64,000 bases of DNA from Alicycliphilus denitrificans_A (GCF_044792555.1 NZ_CP126238.1:372001-436000); one strand, 5' to 3'. Positions 8,454-17,226 are shown, numbered from the stretch's first letter. Notes: generated from the letters alone by a model not told the origin. A program made the numbers and translations.

Positions 8454-9665
8454 TCAGCGCGTGGCCGGCAGGCGCAGCACGAAGCAGGCGCCCGCCTTGC
8501 CGTCGGGCCGGTCCTCGCAAACCACGCTGCCGCCATGGCGCGCCGCGATGGAGCGCACCAGGGCCAGGCCCAGGCCCACGCCGCCGGAGCGTTCGCTGGC
8601 GCCGGGCAGGCGGTAGAAGGGCTCGAAGATGCGCTCGCGCTGGTCGGGCGGCACGCCGGGGCCGTGGTCGCACAGGCGCAGCACGGCGTCCTGCCCCTCG
8701 CGGGCGATCGTGAGTGTGATCTCGCCCCGGCTGTAGCGGCGCGCGTTCTCCAGCAGGTTGCGCACGGCGCGGCGCAGCAGCTTGGACACGGCGGGCACCT
8801 CGATGGGGGCGCCGTCGCCCAGCTGCAGCTCGGCATCGACGCGCACGCATTCCTCCACGGCCAGGCCCACCAGATCCACGGGCTCGACGGTGCCCACGTC
8901 GGCCGCGCCGGCGTCCAGCCGGCTGGCCAGCAGGATTTCGTCCACGAGCTGGTCCAGTTCGGCGATGTTGCGCTCGATCTCGGCGCGGAACGCGGGCGAG
9001 GGGGCGCCGCCCTGCATCAGCTCCAGCCCCATGCGGATGCGCGTGAGCGGCGAGCGCAGCTCATGCGAGGCATTCGCCAGCAGCGACTTGTGCGACTGCA
9101 CCAGCGTCTCGATGCGCGCGGCGGCGGCGTTGAACTGGCGCGCCAGGTCGGCCACCTCGTCCTGGCCCTGCTCGGCCACGCGCACCGACAGGTCGCCCTC
9201 GCCAAAGCGCTGCACGCTGCGCTGCAGCTGCTCCAGGCGCTGCAGCAGGCGGCGGATGATGGGGAACACGCCCACGGTGACGGCGATGCCCACCAGGGCC
9301 AGCATCCACAGAAAGCCGAAAGGCGGGCGCAGCCATGCGGCCGGCCCCCGGTCGCCCGGGCGCATGCCGGCGCCGGGCGTGCGCGGCGACATCTGCATCT
9401 CGTACACCACGCCGTTGTCGCCCTCGATGCGGTAGCGTATGCCCTCGCCCGGGTCGCCGCGCTGGCGCACGCCCACGCCGTCCACCAGGGGGCGGCCCTG
9501 GCCATCGGTGATCAGGATCTCGCGCGTGGGCGGCTGGTGCTGGTTCTGCTCTGCCGCCCAGCGCCAGGCAAAGCCGATGGCAAACGCAAACACCAGCACG
9601 CCACCCGCCATGGCCAGCCAGATGCGCAGGTACAGGCGCCGGGAGAGCGAGCTGAACCAGGACAC
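8454..9665 (-). CDS. Sensor histidine kinase, RstB/CpxA-like
   Basis: A 403-residue protein. An N-terminal membrane helix (about residues 13-35) is followed by a periplasmic segment, a second helix (about 120-142), a HAMP domain, the phospho-acceptor region ANASHELRSPLTRIR (His near residue 205) and an HATPase_c domain with ENARRYS, DHGPGVP and GVGLGLALV. The response-regulator gene lies 6 bp upstream on the same strand, so the pair forms one operon. The sensed signal is unknown. Confidence 0.92.
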   Translation of the reverse strand: MSWFSSLSRRLYLRIWLAMAGGVLVFAFAIGFAWRWAAEQNQHQPPTREILITDGQGRPLVDGVGVRQRGDPGEGIRYRIEGDNGVVYEMQMSPRTPGAGMRPGDRGPAAWLRPPFGFLWMLALVGIAVTVGVFPIIRRLLQRLEQLQRSVQRFGEGDLSVRVAEQGQDEVADLARQFNAAAARIETLVQSHKSLLANASHELRSPLTRIRMGLELMQGGAPSPAFRAEIERNIAELDQLVDEILLASRLDAGAADVGTVEPVDLVGLAVEECVRVDAELQLGDGAPIEVPAVSKLLRRAVRNLLENARRYSRGEITLTIAREGQDAVLRLCDHGPGVPPDQRERIFEPFYRLPGASERSGGVGLGLALVRSIAARHGGSVVCEDRPDGKAGACFVLRLPATR

Positions 9666-9671
9666 GGGTCT

Positions 9672-10388
9672 TCAATCCTGCTGCTTGGCAAACACATAGC
9701 CCACGCCGCGCACGGTGAGGATGCGGCGCGGGTTCTTCGGGTCCTGCTCGATGGCGGCGCGGATGCGGCCCATGTGCACGTCGATGCTGCGGTCGAACGC
9801 CTCCAGCTCGCGCCCGCGCACGGCCTCCATGATCTGGTCGCGCGTGAGCACGCGGCCCGCGCGCTCGGCCAGGGTGACCAGCAGGTCGAACTGGTAGGAG
9901 GTCAGCTCCGCCGGCTGGCCCGCCACGGTGATGATGCGCGCGTCGCGGTCGATCTCCAGGCTGCCAAAGCGCAGCAGGTTGGCCGCGGGCTGGGCGCCGG
10001 CCTCGCGCCGGCGCAGGATGGCGCGGATGCGCGCCAGCAGCTCGCGCGGCTCGAAGGGCTTGGGCAGGTAGTCGTCGGCGCCGATCTCCAGGCCGATCAC
10101 GCGGTCCATGGGGTCGCCCTTGGCGGTGAGCATCAGCACCGGCACCTGGGCCGCGGCGCCCGGCAGCGCGCGCAGGCGCCGGCACACCTCCAGCCCATCC
10201 ATGTCGGGCAGCATCAGGTCCAGGATCACCAGGTCGGGCAGCTCGCTGCCCTGCAGCTGCGCCAGGCCGCTGGCGCCGTCGGCCATGTGCGTGACATGCA
10301 GCCCGGACTGGCCCAGGTATTCGCCCACCATCTGCGCCAGGCGGTGGTCGTCTTCGATCATCAGCAGTTGCGAGTTCATGGCGGGCAT
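9672..10388 (-). CDS. OmpR family response regulator, RstA-like
   Basis: A 238-residue protein. The receiver domain (about 5-120) contains MIEDDHR and the phosphorylation site DLVILDLMLPDMDG. The C-terminal winged helix (about 140-235) contains LTSYQFDLLVTLAERAGRVL and DVHMGRIRAAIEQDPKNPR. It is co-transcribed with the histidine kinase downstream. The upstream AT-rich stretch around 10390-10445 probably carries its promoter. No targets can be named. Confidence 0.93.
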   Translation of the reverse strand: MPAMNSQLLMIEDDHRLAQMVGEYLGQSGLHVTHMADGASGLAQLQGSELPDLVILDLMLPDMDGLEVCRRLRALPGAAAQVPVLMLTAKGDPMDRVIGLEIGADDYLPKPFEPRELLARIRAILRRREAGAQPAANLLRFGSLEIDRDARIITVAGQPAELTSYQFDLLVTLAERAGRVLTRDQIMEAVRGRELEAFDRSIDVHMGRIRAAIEQDPKNPRRILTVRGVGYVFAKQQD

Positions 10389-10448
10389 CTTGGCGCTGGG
10401 CTGTCTGGTTGTGTTGAAGCGTGCGTAAAGTTACGTAAATTGCTTCTT

Positions 10449-10495
10449 TTTATGTAGCTTTCAGCGCTTGTCCATCAAGCGTTGGAGGCCTTTTT
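10449..10495 (+). repeat. Dispersed Comamonad-type palindromic repeat, copy A
   Basis: It has the shared layout AGCT, then GCGCTT (10464-10469), AAGCG (10477-10481), AGGCC (10486-10490) and a T-run. It overlaps the 3' end of the AmpG-like gene, whose last residues ASNA and stop are encoded by the opposite strand of the repeat. Confidence 0.75.
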
Positions 10496-11812
10496 CGCTC
10501 TTGCCGCCAGCGCCACCAGCAGCAGCACCGGCAGGCCCAGCAGGGCTGTGCCCGTGAAGAATGTGCTGTAGCCGTGCGCGTCCACGAACTGGCCCGAGAA
10601 GCCCGCCAGCCATTTGGGCGCCAGCAGCATCATGGAGCTGAACAGCGCGTACTGCGTGGCCGAGTACTGCACGTTGGTCAGGCCCGACAGGTAGGCGATG
10701 AACGCCGCCGAGGCGATGCCGCCGGCCAGGTTGTCGGCCGAGACCACCAGCACCAGGCCCGTCACGTCGTGCCCGCGCTGGCCCAGCCAGGCGAACAGCA
10801 GGTTGGACAGCGCCGAGAGCACCGCGCCCAGCATCAGCACGCGCATCACGCCCAGGCGCATGGAGAGCACGCCGCCGACGAAGGCGCCGGCCAGAGTCAT
10901 CACCACGCCGAAGACCTTGGTCACGGCGGCGACCTCGTCCTTGCTGTAGCCCATGTCCACGTAGAACGGATTGGCCATGATGCCCATCACTACGTCGCTG
11001 ATGCGGTAGACGGCGATGAGCGCCAGGATCAGCGCCGCCTGCCAGCGGTAGCGGCGGATGAAGTCGGCAAACGGCTCCACCACCGCGCCGCGCAGCCACT
11101 CGCCCAGGTTGCGCGCGGGCGCCAGCGGGCGCGGCAGGGGCTCGGGCGAGAGCAGCACGGTGAGCGTGCCCACCAGCATGGATGCCGCCATCACCAGATA
11201 GGCCGCGGCCCAGGCGCCGGGCTGGTAGCCCTGCTGGCCCGCGACCTCGGCGCGCGCCGCCAGCCACAGCACGCCGGCGCCGGCCCAGATCATGGCCAGG
11301 CGGTAGCCCGTCTGGTAGGTGGCGGCCAGCGCCGCCTGGCGGTCGGCGTCGGCCGATTCGATGCGGAAGGCGTCCAGCGCAATGTCCTGCGTCGCCGAGC
11401 CGAAGGCCACCAGCAGCGCGCACCAGACCATGGCATCGAGCCCCTGGCGCGGGTCGGCCAGCGCCATGCCCACCAGGCCCGCCATCACCAGGGCCTGCGC
11501 CAGCAGCAGCCAGCTGCGCCGCCGCCCCAGCGCGCGCGTGGCGAAAGGCAGCGGCAGGCGGTCGACCAGCGGCGACCAGACCCACTTGAACGCATAGGCC
11601 AGCCCCACCCAGGAGAGGTAGCCGATGGTGGTGCGGTCTATGCCCGCCTCGCGCAGGCGAAACGACAGCGTGCCCAGCACCAGCAGCAGCGGCAGCCCGG
11701 CCGAGAAGCCCAGCGAGAGCATGCGCAGGCTGGCGGGCTCCAGGTACACGCGCCAGGCGGCCAGCCAGGAGCGGGGGGCAGGGGGGACGGTGGGGGCGGT
11801 TTTGTCGGGCAT
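10475..11812 (-). CDS. ampG: AmpG-like muropeptide MFS permease
   Basis: A 445-residue protein from ATG 11812; the frame continues far upstream but the family N-terminus begins here. It has 12 or more membrane spans. GFSAGLPLLLVLGTLSFRLREAGID, FKWVWSPLVDRLPLP, FGSATQDIALDAFRIE and RISDVVMGIMANPFYVDMGYSK are the AmpG signatures. AmpG imports GlcNAc-anhydroMurNAc peptides for cell-wall recycling and links to beta-lactamase induction in other bacteria. No ampC/ampR is visible here. Its C-terminus runs into a dispersed repeat. Confidence 0.88.
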   Translation of the reverse strand: MPDKTAPTVPPAPRSWLAAWRVYLEPASLRMLSLGFSAGLPLLLVLGTLSFRLREAGIDRTTIGYLSWVGLAYAFKWVWSPLVDRLPLPFATRALGRRRSWLLLAQALVMAGLVGMALADPRQGLDAMVWCALLVAFGSATQDIALDAFRIESADADRQAALAATYQTGYRLAMIWAGAGVLWLAARAEVAGQQGYQPGAWAAAYLVMAASMLVGTLTVLLSPEPLPRPLAPARNLGEWLRGAVVEPFADFIRRYRWQAALILALIAVYRISDVVMGIMANPFYVDMGYSKDEVAAVTKVFGVVMTLAGAFVGGVLSMRLGVMRVLMLGAVLSALSNLLFAWLGQRGHDVTGLVLVVSADNLAGGIASAAFIAYLSGLTNVQYSATQYALFSSMMLLAPKWLAGFSGQFVDAHGYSTFFTGTALLGLPVLLLVALAARAKKASNA

Positions 11813-11875
11813 GGGGCGTCGGTGCTGGCGGGCGCAGGGCATTATCCGGGCCCGCGCCCGCACTACCATTGCGCC

Positions 11876-12571
11876 ATGGTCCCGCACGCCCCATCGACCT
11901 TCGAGCCCAGCTGCTCGGTGCGCCGCTACAGCGGCGAGCACCGCGCGCATGAGCATGGCTTTGCGCAGATTCTTTACGCGCTCGATGGCTGCATGGAACT
12001 GGACATCGCCGGGCGCGCCGCCTTCATCGACACCGCCTGCGGCATCGTCATCCCCGCCGGGGCCGGCCATGGCTACGCGGCCGACCGGGCCGCGCGCATC
12101 CTGGTGATCGACACGCCGGACCAGCCGGCCCTCGCGCGCGTGCGCCGCTTTGCCGTGCCCGAGCCCTGGCGTGCCGGCGCGCCGGCTCCGCAGGCCGTGG
12201 CGGCGCGGGTGGCGGCCGTGCTGCAGGCGCCGGGCGTGCTGGCGCGCCGGCGCATCGACCTGGTGCGCCTGCAGCGGCAGGTGCAGGCCGCCCTGCACCA
12301 GGACTGGCCCACGGCCCGGCTGGCGGCGCTGTGCCACCTGAGCGCGCCGCGCTTTCACGCGCGCCTGCTGGAGCTGACCGGCCGCACCCCCCAGGCCTGG
12401 CTGCGCGACCTGCGCCTGGACCGCGCCGCGCAGCTGCTGGCGCGCGGCCAGCCGCTGGAGACCACGGCCCTGGCCTGCGGCTACGCCAGCGCCAGCGCCC
12501 TGGCCTACGCCCTCAAACGCGAGCGCGGCCTGGGGGCGCGTGATCTGCGCCGTGAAAGCGCTATTCAATAG
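11876..12571 (+). CDS. AraC family transcriptional regulator
   Basis: A 231-residue protein from ATG 11876, much shorter than the open frame. The N-terminal half is a cupin-like sensor (residues about 10-90: HRAHEHGFAQILYALDG, GIVIPAGAGHGY). The C-terminal AraC double HTH (about 135-228) has LAALCHLSAPRFHARLLELTG and ALACGYASASALAYALKRERG. The gene is divergent from ampG, 63 bp apart, and may be linked to the downstream EamA exporter, as in many cupin-AraC/transporter pairs. The last codons overlap repeat copy B. Confidence 0.85.
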   Translation: MVPHAPSTFEPSCSVRRYSGEHRAHEHGFAQILYALDGCMELDIAGRAAFIDTACGIVIPAGAGHGYAADRAARILVIDTPDQPALARVRRFAVPEPWRAGAPAPQAVAARVAAVLQAPGVLARRRIDLVRLQRQVQAALHQDWPTARLAALCHLSAPRFHARLLELTGRTPQAWLRDLRLDRAAQLLARGQPLETTALACGYASASALAYALKRERGLGARDLRRESAIQ

Positions 12572-12616
12572 ATAGCTTTTTGCGCTTGCTGGTTGGGCGT
12601 TTTGGCCTGTTTTTGT
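12566..12616 (+). repeat. Dispersed palindromic repeat, copy B
   Basis: AGCT (12574-12577), GCGCTT (12582-12587), a GGGCG arm and GGCC followed by TTTTT match the layout of the other copies. It covers the AraC stop codon and may work as that gene's terminator. Confidence 0.7.
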
Positions 12617-12695
12617 GCTTTTGCCCTTGGGTTGGAGCGCGCACTACGCGCGTTGCTCGATAGTTGCCCACCCGGCAAGGCGCACCATCGCCTGC

Positions 12696-13577
12696 ATGAC
12701 CGATTCACGACATTCCGCCCGGGGCATCGCCCTGGTGCTGCTCGCCGCCATGCTCTGGGGCACCACGGGCACGGCGCAAAGCCTGGCGCCGGTCCAGCTC
12801 TCGCCTTACTGGGTAGGGGCGCTGCGGCTGGTCATCGGCAGCGGGTTCTTTGCCCTGCTGGCCTGGGGTGCGCCGGGGCGCGCTGGCCCCTGGCCCTGGG
12901 CGCGGCTGGCGTTGGCGGGGGCCTGCATCGCCGCCTACAACCTGAGCTTTTTTGCCGGCGTCAAGCAAAGCGGCGTGGCCCTGGGCACGGCGATCGCTAT
13001 TGGCAGCGGCCCGATCTGGGCCGGGCTGCTGCAAACGGTGGTCGCGCGGCGCCTGCCGCCGGTCCTGTGGTGGCTGGGCACGCTGGTGAGCGTGGCCGGC
13101 GGCGCGGCCATGGCGCTGGGCCAGGGCGGCGGCCTGCACCTGAGCGCCGCCGGCGTGGCGCTGTGCCTGCTGGCGGGGCTGGCCTATGCCACGTACACGC
13201 TGGTCAACAAGCATCTGGTGCTGCAGCTGGGCCCGGCGCGCACCAACCTGGCGGTGTTCGCCAGCGCGGCGGCGCTGTCCGTGCCCGTGGCCTGGGCCCT
13301 GGGCGGGGCGCTGCAGGCGGGCGCCGGCGCCTGGGGCGTGGTGCTGTTCCTGGGGCTGGTCAGTACCGGCCTGTCGTACCTGCTGTTTTCCAGCGGGCTG
13401 CGCCATATCTCGGGCACCACCGGCGTCACGCTGGCGCTGGGCGAGCCGGTCACCGCCTTCGTGCTGGCGGTGTGGGTGGTGGGTGAGCCCCAGCAGCTGG
13501 CCGCTTACCTCGGGCTGGCCGGGGTGATCGCGGGCCTGCTGCTGGTGGTGTGGGCCGAGCTGCGTGCGGCGCGCTGA
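12696..13577 (+). CDS. EamA/DMT superfamily exporter
   Basis: A 293-residue protein from ATG 12696 with about ten membrane spans. The duplicated EamA domains are visible as IALVLLAAMLWGTTGTAQSL with GSGPIWAGLLQ in the first half, and AGLAYATYTLVNKHL with LALGEPVTAFVLAVWVVGE in the second. EamA proteins export amino acids and other metabolites; the substrate is unassigned. It follows the AraC gene on the same strand after the repeat, so co-regulation is possible. Confidence 0.88.
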   Translation: MTDSRHSARGIALVLLAAMLWGTTGTAQSLAPVQLSPYWVGALRLVIGSGFFALLAWGAPGRAGPWPWARLALAGACIAAYNLSFFAGVKQSGVALGTAIAIGSGPIWAGLLQTVVARRLPPVLWWLGTLVSVAGGAAMALGQGGGLHLSAAGVALCLLAGLAYATYTLVNKHLVLQLGPARTNLAVFASAAALSVPVAWALGGALQAGAGAWGVVLFLGLVSTGLSYLLFSSGLRHISGTTGVTLALGEPVTAFVLAVWVVGEPQQLAAYLGLAGVIAGLLLVVWAELRAAR

Positions 13578-13650
13578 AGGGGCTTGGCCGATGGGCCTGC
13601 AAAGGGGCGCGCAGGCTGTAAAAATGCGCTTTTGCCCGCATCTGCCAGCC

Positions 13651-14499
13651 ATGCACCATCCTGCCCCCACCCCTCACGGCGGCTGTCCGCGCTGCGCCGC
13701 ATCCTGGAGCGCCCGGCGTGGCTTTCTGCTGGCTGCCGTCGCGGCCGCGAGTGCGCCGGCGCTGGCGCAGGTGGACGTGGGCGGCGCCTCGGGCATGCGC
13801 CGGCTGGTGCCGGCCGAGCAGCTGGAGACTTCGGCCACCCAGCAGTACGGCCAGCTGCTGGCCCAGGCCAAGGCCAAGGGCGCGCTGGCGCCCGACGACC
13901 ACCCGCAGTTGGTGAAGCTGCGCGCCATCGCGCGGCGCATCATTCCCTATGCCACGCAATGGAACAGCCGCGCCGCGCAGTGGCGCTGGGAGGTCAACCT
14001 GATCGGCAGCAAGGAAATCAACGCCTTCTGCATGCCCGGCGGCAAGATCGCGTTCTACACCGGCATCCTGGACCGCCTCAAGCTCACCGACGACGAGATT
14101 GCCATGGTCATGGGCCACGAGATGGCGCACGCCCTGCGTGAACATGCGCGCGAACGCGTGGCCAAGAGCCAGGCCACCAGCATCGGCCTGTCGCTGGGCG
14201 CGCAGCTCTTGGGCCTGGGCGAGCTGGGCAACATGGCGGCCAACCTGGGCACGCAGCTGCTCACGCTCAAGTTCAGCCGCTCCGACGAGTCCGAGGCCGA
14301 TCTGGTGGGCCTGGAGCTGGCCGCTCGCGCCGGCTACAACCCCCAGTCCGCCGTGAGCCTGTGGCGCAAGATGGGCGAGGCCACGGGCAATGGCGGCATA
14401 GGCTTCTTGTCCACCCACCCCACGGGGCCGGACCGCATCCGCGAGCTGGAGCAGAACGTGCCCAAGGTGCAGGCGCTGTACCAGCAGTCGCGGCGTTGA
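13651..14499 (+). CDS. M48 family zinc metalloprotease
   Basis: A 282-residue protein if started at ATG 13651; ATG 13624 is an alternative. The N-terminus has a twin-arginine-like signal (ARRGFLLAAVAAASAPALA), cleaved near AQVDVG, so it is probably exported. The catalytic motif is VMGHEMAHALREHAR (HExxH), and the third zinc ligand lies in SRSDESEADLVGLELAARAGYNP. C-terminal FLSTHPTGPDRIRELE is also typical of this YggG/LoiP-like group involved in envelope quality control. Confidence 0.9.
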   Translation: MHHPAPTPHGGCPRCAASWSARRGFLLAAVAAASAPALAQVDVGGASGMRRLVPAEQLETSATQQYGQLLAQAKAKGALAPDDHPQLVKLRAIARRIIPYATQWNSRAAQWRWEVNLIGSKEINAFCMPGGKIAFYTGILDRLKLTDDEIAMVMGHEMAHALREHARERVAKSQATSIGLSLGAQLLGLGELGNMAANLGTQLLTLKFSRSDESEADLVGLELAARAGYNPQSAVSLWRKMGEATGNGGIGFLSTHPTGPDRIRELEQNVPKVQALYQQSRR

Positions 14500-14504
14500 A
14501 ATGG

Positions 14505-14548
14505 GTTGAAACGCCCGTCTATAGGGCGTAGTTTGCTATTCAATCAGC
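14505..14548. terminator. Hairpin between convergent genes (degenerate repeat copy)
   Basis: ACGCCC (14511-14516) and GGGCGT (14524-14529) form a stem, followed by AGTTTGCTATT. The protease (+) and GntR (-) genes converge here. Read on the minus strand, the order ATAGC, ACGCCC, GGGCGT resembles a diverged copy of the dispersed repeat. Confidence 0.4.
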
Positions 14549-15294
14549 AGTAATTTGTCCGGCTCAGGCTGACCTTCGGAGCTGCCGGGCAGGCGGGCGC
14601 GGCCCTCGCGCAGGGCCTGCATGAGCAGGTCGGGCGTGGTGCGGATGTGCGCTTCCAGCGCCAGCGCGGCGCGCGCTTCCTGGCCGCTCATGGCGTAGGT
14701 GTAGATGGCCTGGTGCTCGGCGTGCACGTCGCGCGCGCAGCCGGGCAGGGCCATGGCAAAGCTGCGGTAGCGCTCGGTGTGGCGTGTGAGCAGGCGCAGC
14801 ACGCGCAGCGTCCAGGGCGAGGCGTGGCCGCCCAGCAGTGCTTCGTGAAAGCGTGCGTTGAGCTGCTCCCAGGTGCCACGCCGGCCGGGGGCGATGGGCT
14901 CCTCGGCCGACAGGGCGGCGTAGGCCTGCTCCAGCGCGGCACGCCAGGCGCCGCCGCCGGCGCGTATGGAGCGGCGCAGCGCCTCGGTCTCGATCTGCAC
15001 GCGCAGGTTGGTCACGTCCTCCAGGTCTTCCAGTGCGATGGGGGCGACGCGAAAGCCGCGCTGCCCTTCGGTGACCACCAGCGCGTCGCTGGCCAGGCGG
15101 GTGATGGCCTCGCGCAGCGTGCCCGCGCCCACGCCGTAGCGGTCTTTCAGGTGCTCCACGCGCAGCTTCTCGCCGGGCAGCAGCGCGCCGCCCACGATGT
15201 CGTCGCGCAGCCGCTCGTAGGCATGCTCGATCAGCGTGCGTGTGGTGGGCTGTGCCCCGTCGTCCAGTACCTGTAGGAGGGCGCGTTTGGCCAT
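14536..15294 (-). CDS. aphS: GntR family (FCD domain) regulator, AphS/PhcS-like
   Basis: A 252-residue protein. The winged HTH covers about residues 18-85 (TLIEHAYERLRDDIVGG, GAGTLREAITRLASDALV) and is followed by an FCD all-helical sensor domain with TEALRRSIR, LNARFHEALLGG and HAEHQAIYTYAMSG. Its ATG shares one base with the stop of the DmpR-type gene (TGATG at 15296-15292), so the two are translationally coupled. In Comamonas testosteroni, from memory, a GntR-type gene (aphS/phcS) beside the phenol activator represses the phenol genes in the absence of substrate. The same role is inferred here from position. Confidence 0.75.
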   Translation of the reverse strand: MAKRALLQVLDDGAQPTTRTLIEHAYERLRDDIVGGALLPGEKLRVEHLKDRYGVGAGTLREAITRLASDALVVTEGQRGFRVAPIALEDLEDVTNLRVQIETEALRRSIRAGGGAWRAALEQAYAALSAEEPIAPGRRGTWEQLNARFHEALLGGHASPWTLRVLRLLTRHTERYRSFAMALPGCARDVHAEHQAIYTYAMSGQEARAALALEAHIRTTPDLLMQALREGRARLPGSSEGQPEPDKLLLIE

Positions 15295-17006
15295 CAGGAT
15301 TCCCGTATCTTGTTCAGGCGGTAGCTGAGCTGCGGGCGCGTGAGGCCCAGCAGGCGCGCCGCGGCGGCCAGGTTGCCCTGGTGGCGCGCCACGGCCTCCT
15401 CGATCAGCTGCGTCTCCAGCGCCGGCAGGTCCAGCGGCTGCGCCAGCAACTGCGCCAGCAGCTGCGCGTGGCAGGCCGGGACCTGCGCCTGGCCCAGGCG
15501 GCCGCTGGGTTGCAGCTGGAGCGCGGGCGCCGTGGGCGGGGCATTGGCGCCGTCGGGAAACAGGTGCTCCACCTGCACCGGCTGGCCCGCGTCGGCCAGG
15601 ATGACGCTGCGCTCCACCAGGTTCTCCAGCTCGCGCACATTGCCCGGCCAGGCGTAGCTGCGCAGCGCGTGCAGCGCACGGTCGGAAAAGCCGCTGATGT
15701 GCTTGTCGTGCTGCAGCGCAAAGCGCTGCAGCAGGTGCTGGGCGAAGGGCTCTATGTCGTCCGGGCGCTCGCGCAGCGGCGGGATGCGTATGGGGTAGAC
15801 GTGGATGCGGTAGTACAGATCCTGGCGAAAGCGCCCGGCGCGCACGGCCTCCATCATGTCCACATGGGTGGCGCAGACCAGGCGCACGTCCACCTGGCGC
15901 GGCTGCGCGGCGCCCAGGCGCTCGATCTGCCCGTCCTGCAGCACGCGCAGCAGCTTGGCCTGGGCGGGCAGGGGCAGCTCGCCCAGCTCGTCCAGGAACA
16001 GCGTGCCGCCATGCGCACGCTCGAAGCGCCCGGCGCGCGCCGCGTCGGCGCCGGTGTAGGCGCCCTTTTCGGTGCCAAAGAGTTCGGACTCGACCAGCTC
16101 GCCCGGCAGTGCTGCGCAGTTGACGGCGACGAAGGGCTTGGCCGCGCGCGGGCTGAGCGCGTGCAGCGCGCGCGCAAAGCGCTCCTTGCCCACGCCGGTC
16201 TCTCCGGTCAGCAGCACCGTCACCTGCGTGGCCGCGGCCTTGCGCAGGAGCGCCGTGGCGGCGGTGAAGCCGGCCGAGCGGCCGATCAGCGGGCCGAGCG
16301 CGTCGGCCGGGGGCTCGGGCCGGTCTTCGGCGGCCATGGGCGCGGGCCAGGCGGGCAGGCTGAGCGGGCCGGTGGGGGCGCAGGCGTGGTCGGGCAGGGC
16401 ATCGGGGTCGTAGTCGCGCGCCATGTCGGCGGCGTCGGGCCAGGCGTCGAGGATGCGGCCCTCGATGCGGCAATGCGCGGCGCCGCAGCCGCTGCAGGCC
16501 ACCTCCTTGAACAGCACCTGGCGGCCCATGAAGGCGCTGGTATAGCCCGAGGCGTAGCCCAGCAGCGTCCAGCACACGGGCTCGCTCTGCGCGCCGAAGT
16601 CGCGCAGGTGGGTTTCCGCCTCCCAGGAATGCTGCCAGTCATAGATGGCGTAGAAATGGCCGCTGGCCAGGTTGATCTCCACCTGCGCGGGCGTGACCTG
16701 AACCACGCCTTCGAGCATGTGCAGCTGCGGGCCCACGCTGAACATGGCAAAAGCGTCGGCCTGCGGGCGCAGCTGGCGCGCCAGCGCTGCATCGCGTTCG
16801 CCCGAGGCATAGCCCACGCGCATCATCAGGCGGCGCGCCGCCTGGGGCCCCAGGGTGTGCATGAGCTCGCGCCGCAGCAGGCCCAGCGCGCCCACATGCA
16901 TCAGCACCATGCGCTGGCCCGCCAGCCAGATGCGGCCGTCGGCCGCGGAGAACTGGATCTGGCGCCGCAAATCGGCGTCGGAGGGCATGGGAGGTGGCGC
17001 TGACAT
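15294..17006 (-). CDS. dmpR: DmpR/XylR-type sigma-54-dependent phenol-responsive activator
   Basis: A 570-residue NtrC-family activator. The sensory half (residues about 15-195) has the XylR_N/V4R layout, with CWTLLGYASGYTSAF and FKEVACSGCGAAHC supplying the Cys/Glu positions that bind zinc in DmpR/MopR. The AAA+ domain (about 240-475) has Walker A GETGVGKE near residue 268, the sigma-54 contact loop as GAYTGA rather than GAFTGA near 315, and LFLDELGELP. A Fis-type HTH ends the protein (about 525-568). It is divergent from the phenol hydroxylase operon and should activate it when phenol binds. Confidence 0.92.
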   Translation of the reverse strand: MSAPPPMPSDADLRRQIQFSAADGRIWLAGQRMVLMHVGALGLLRRELMHTLGPQAARRLMMRVGYASGERDAALARQLRPQADAFAMFSVGPQLHMLEGVVQVTPAQVEINLASGHFYAIYDWQHSWEAETHLRDFGAQSEPVCWTLLGYASGYTSAFMGRQVLFKEVACSGCGAAHCRIEGRILDAWPDAADMARDYDPDALPDHACAPTGPLSLPAWPAPMAAEDRPEPPADALGPLIGRSAGFTAATALLRKAAATQVTVLLTGETGVGKERFARALHALSPRAAKPFVAVNCAALPGELVESELFGTEKGAYTGADAARAGRFERAHGGTLFLDELGELPLPAQAKLLRVLQDGQIERLGAAQPRQVDVRLVCATHVDMMEAVRAGRFRQDLYYRIHVYPIRIPPLRERPDDIEPFAQHLLQRFALQHDKHISGFSDRALHALRSYAWPGNVRELENLVERSVILADAGQPVQVEHLFPDGANAPPTAPALQLQPSGRLGQAQVPACHAQLLAQLLAQPLDLPALETQLIEEAVARHQGNLAAAARLLGLTRPQLSYRLNKIRES

Positions 17007-17059
17007 GAGGGCGGATTATCGAGAAACCATGCCGGGCCGCAATACGGGCTGTCCTGGGG

Positions 17060-17106
17060 TCATCAAATGATGAATTCGGCCTATCGGACCTCGATCAAAT
17101 GGTCAT
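17060..17106 (+). promoter_or_regulatory. Two upstream activator sites for the DmpR-type protein
   Basis: TCATCAAATGATGA (17060-17073) is an inverted repeat. TCGATCAAATGGTCAT (17091-17106) is a second, imperfect one. Both contain ATCAAATG, at 17062-17069 and 17094-17101, exactly 32 bp or about three helical turns apart. They lie roughly 150-190 bp upstream of the sigma-54 start point, the usual place for DmpR/XylR sites. Confidence 0.65.
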
Positions 17107-17226
17107 ATTGCGCCGCAGCATTCGCGCCGAGCCCCCGGCATGCGGGCGGCCGCAGGGCCGTCGGCGGGCGACATTCTTAGGTATTTACCCGAAATTATCG
17201 AGATTTTCGGCGCCTGCGCGGCGTCC

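Noticed and set aside
8535..10457. 640-residue plus-strand open frame
   Set aside because: It lies opposite the histidine kinase and response regulator genes and has no recognisable domain.
10574..11875. Long N-terminal extension of the AraC gene
   Set aside because: It is antisense to ampG and has no domain; the AraC family start fits ATG 11876.
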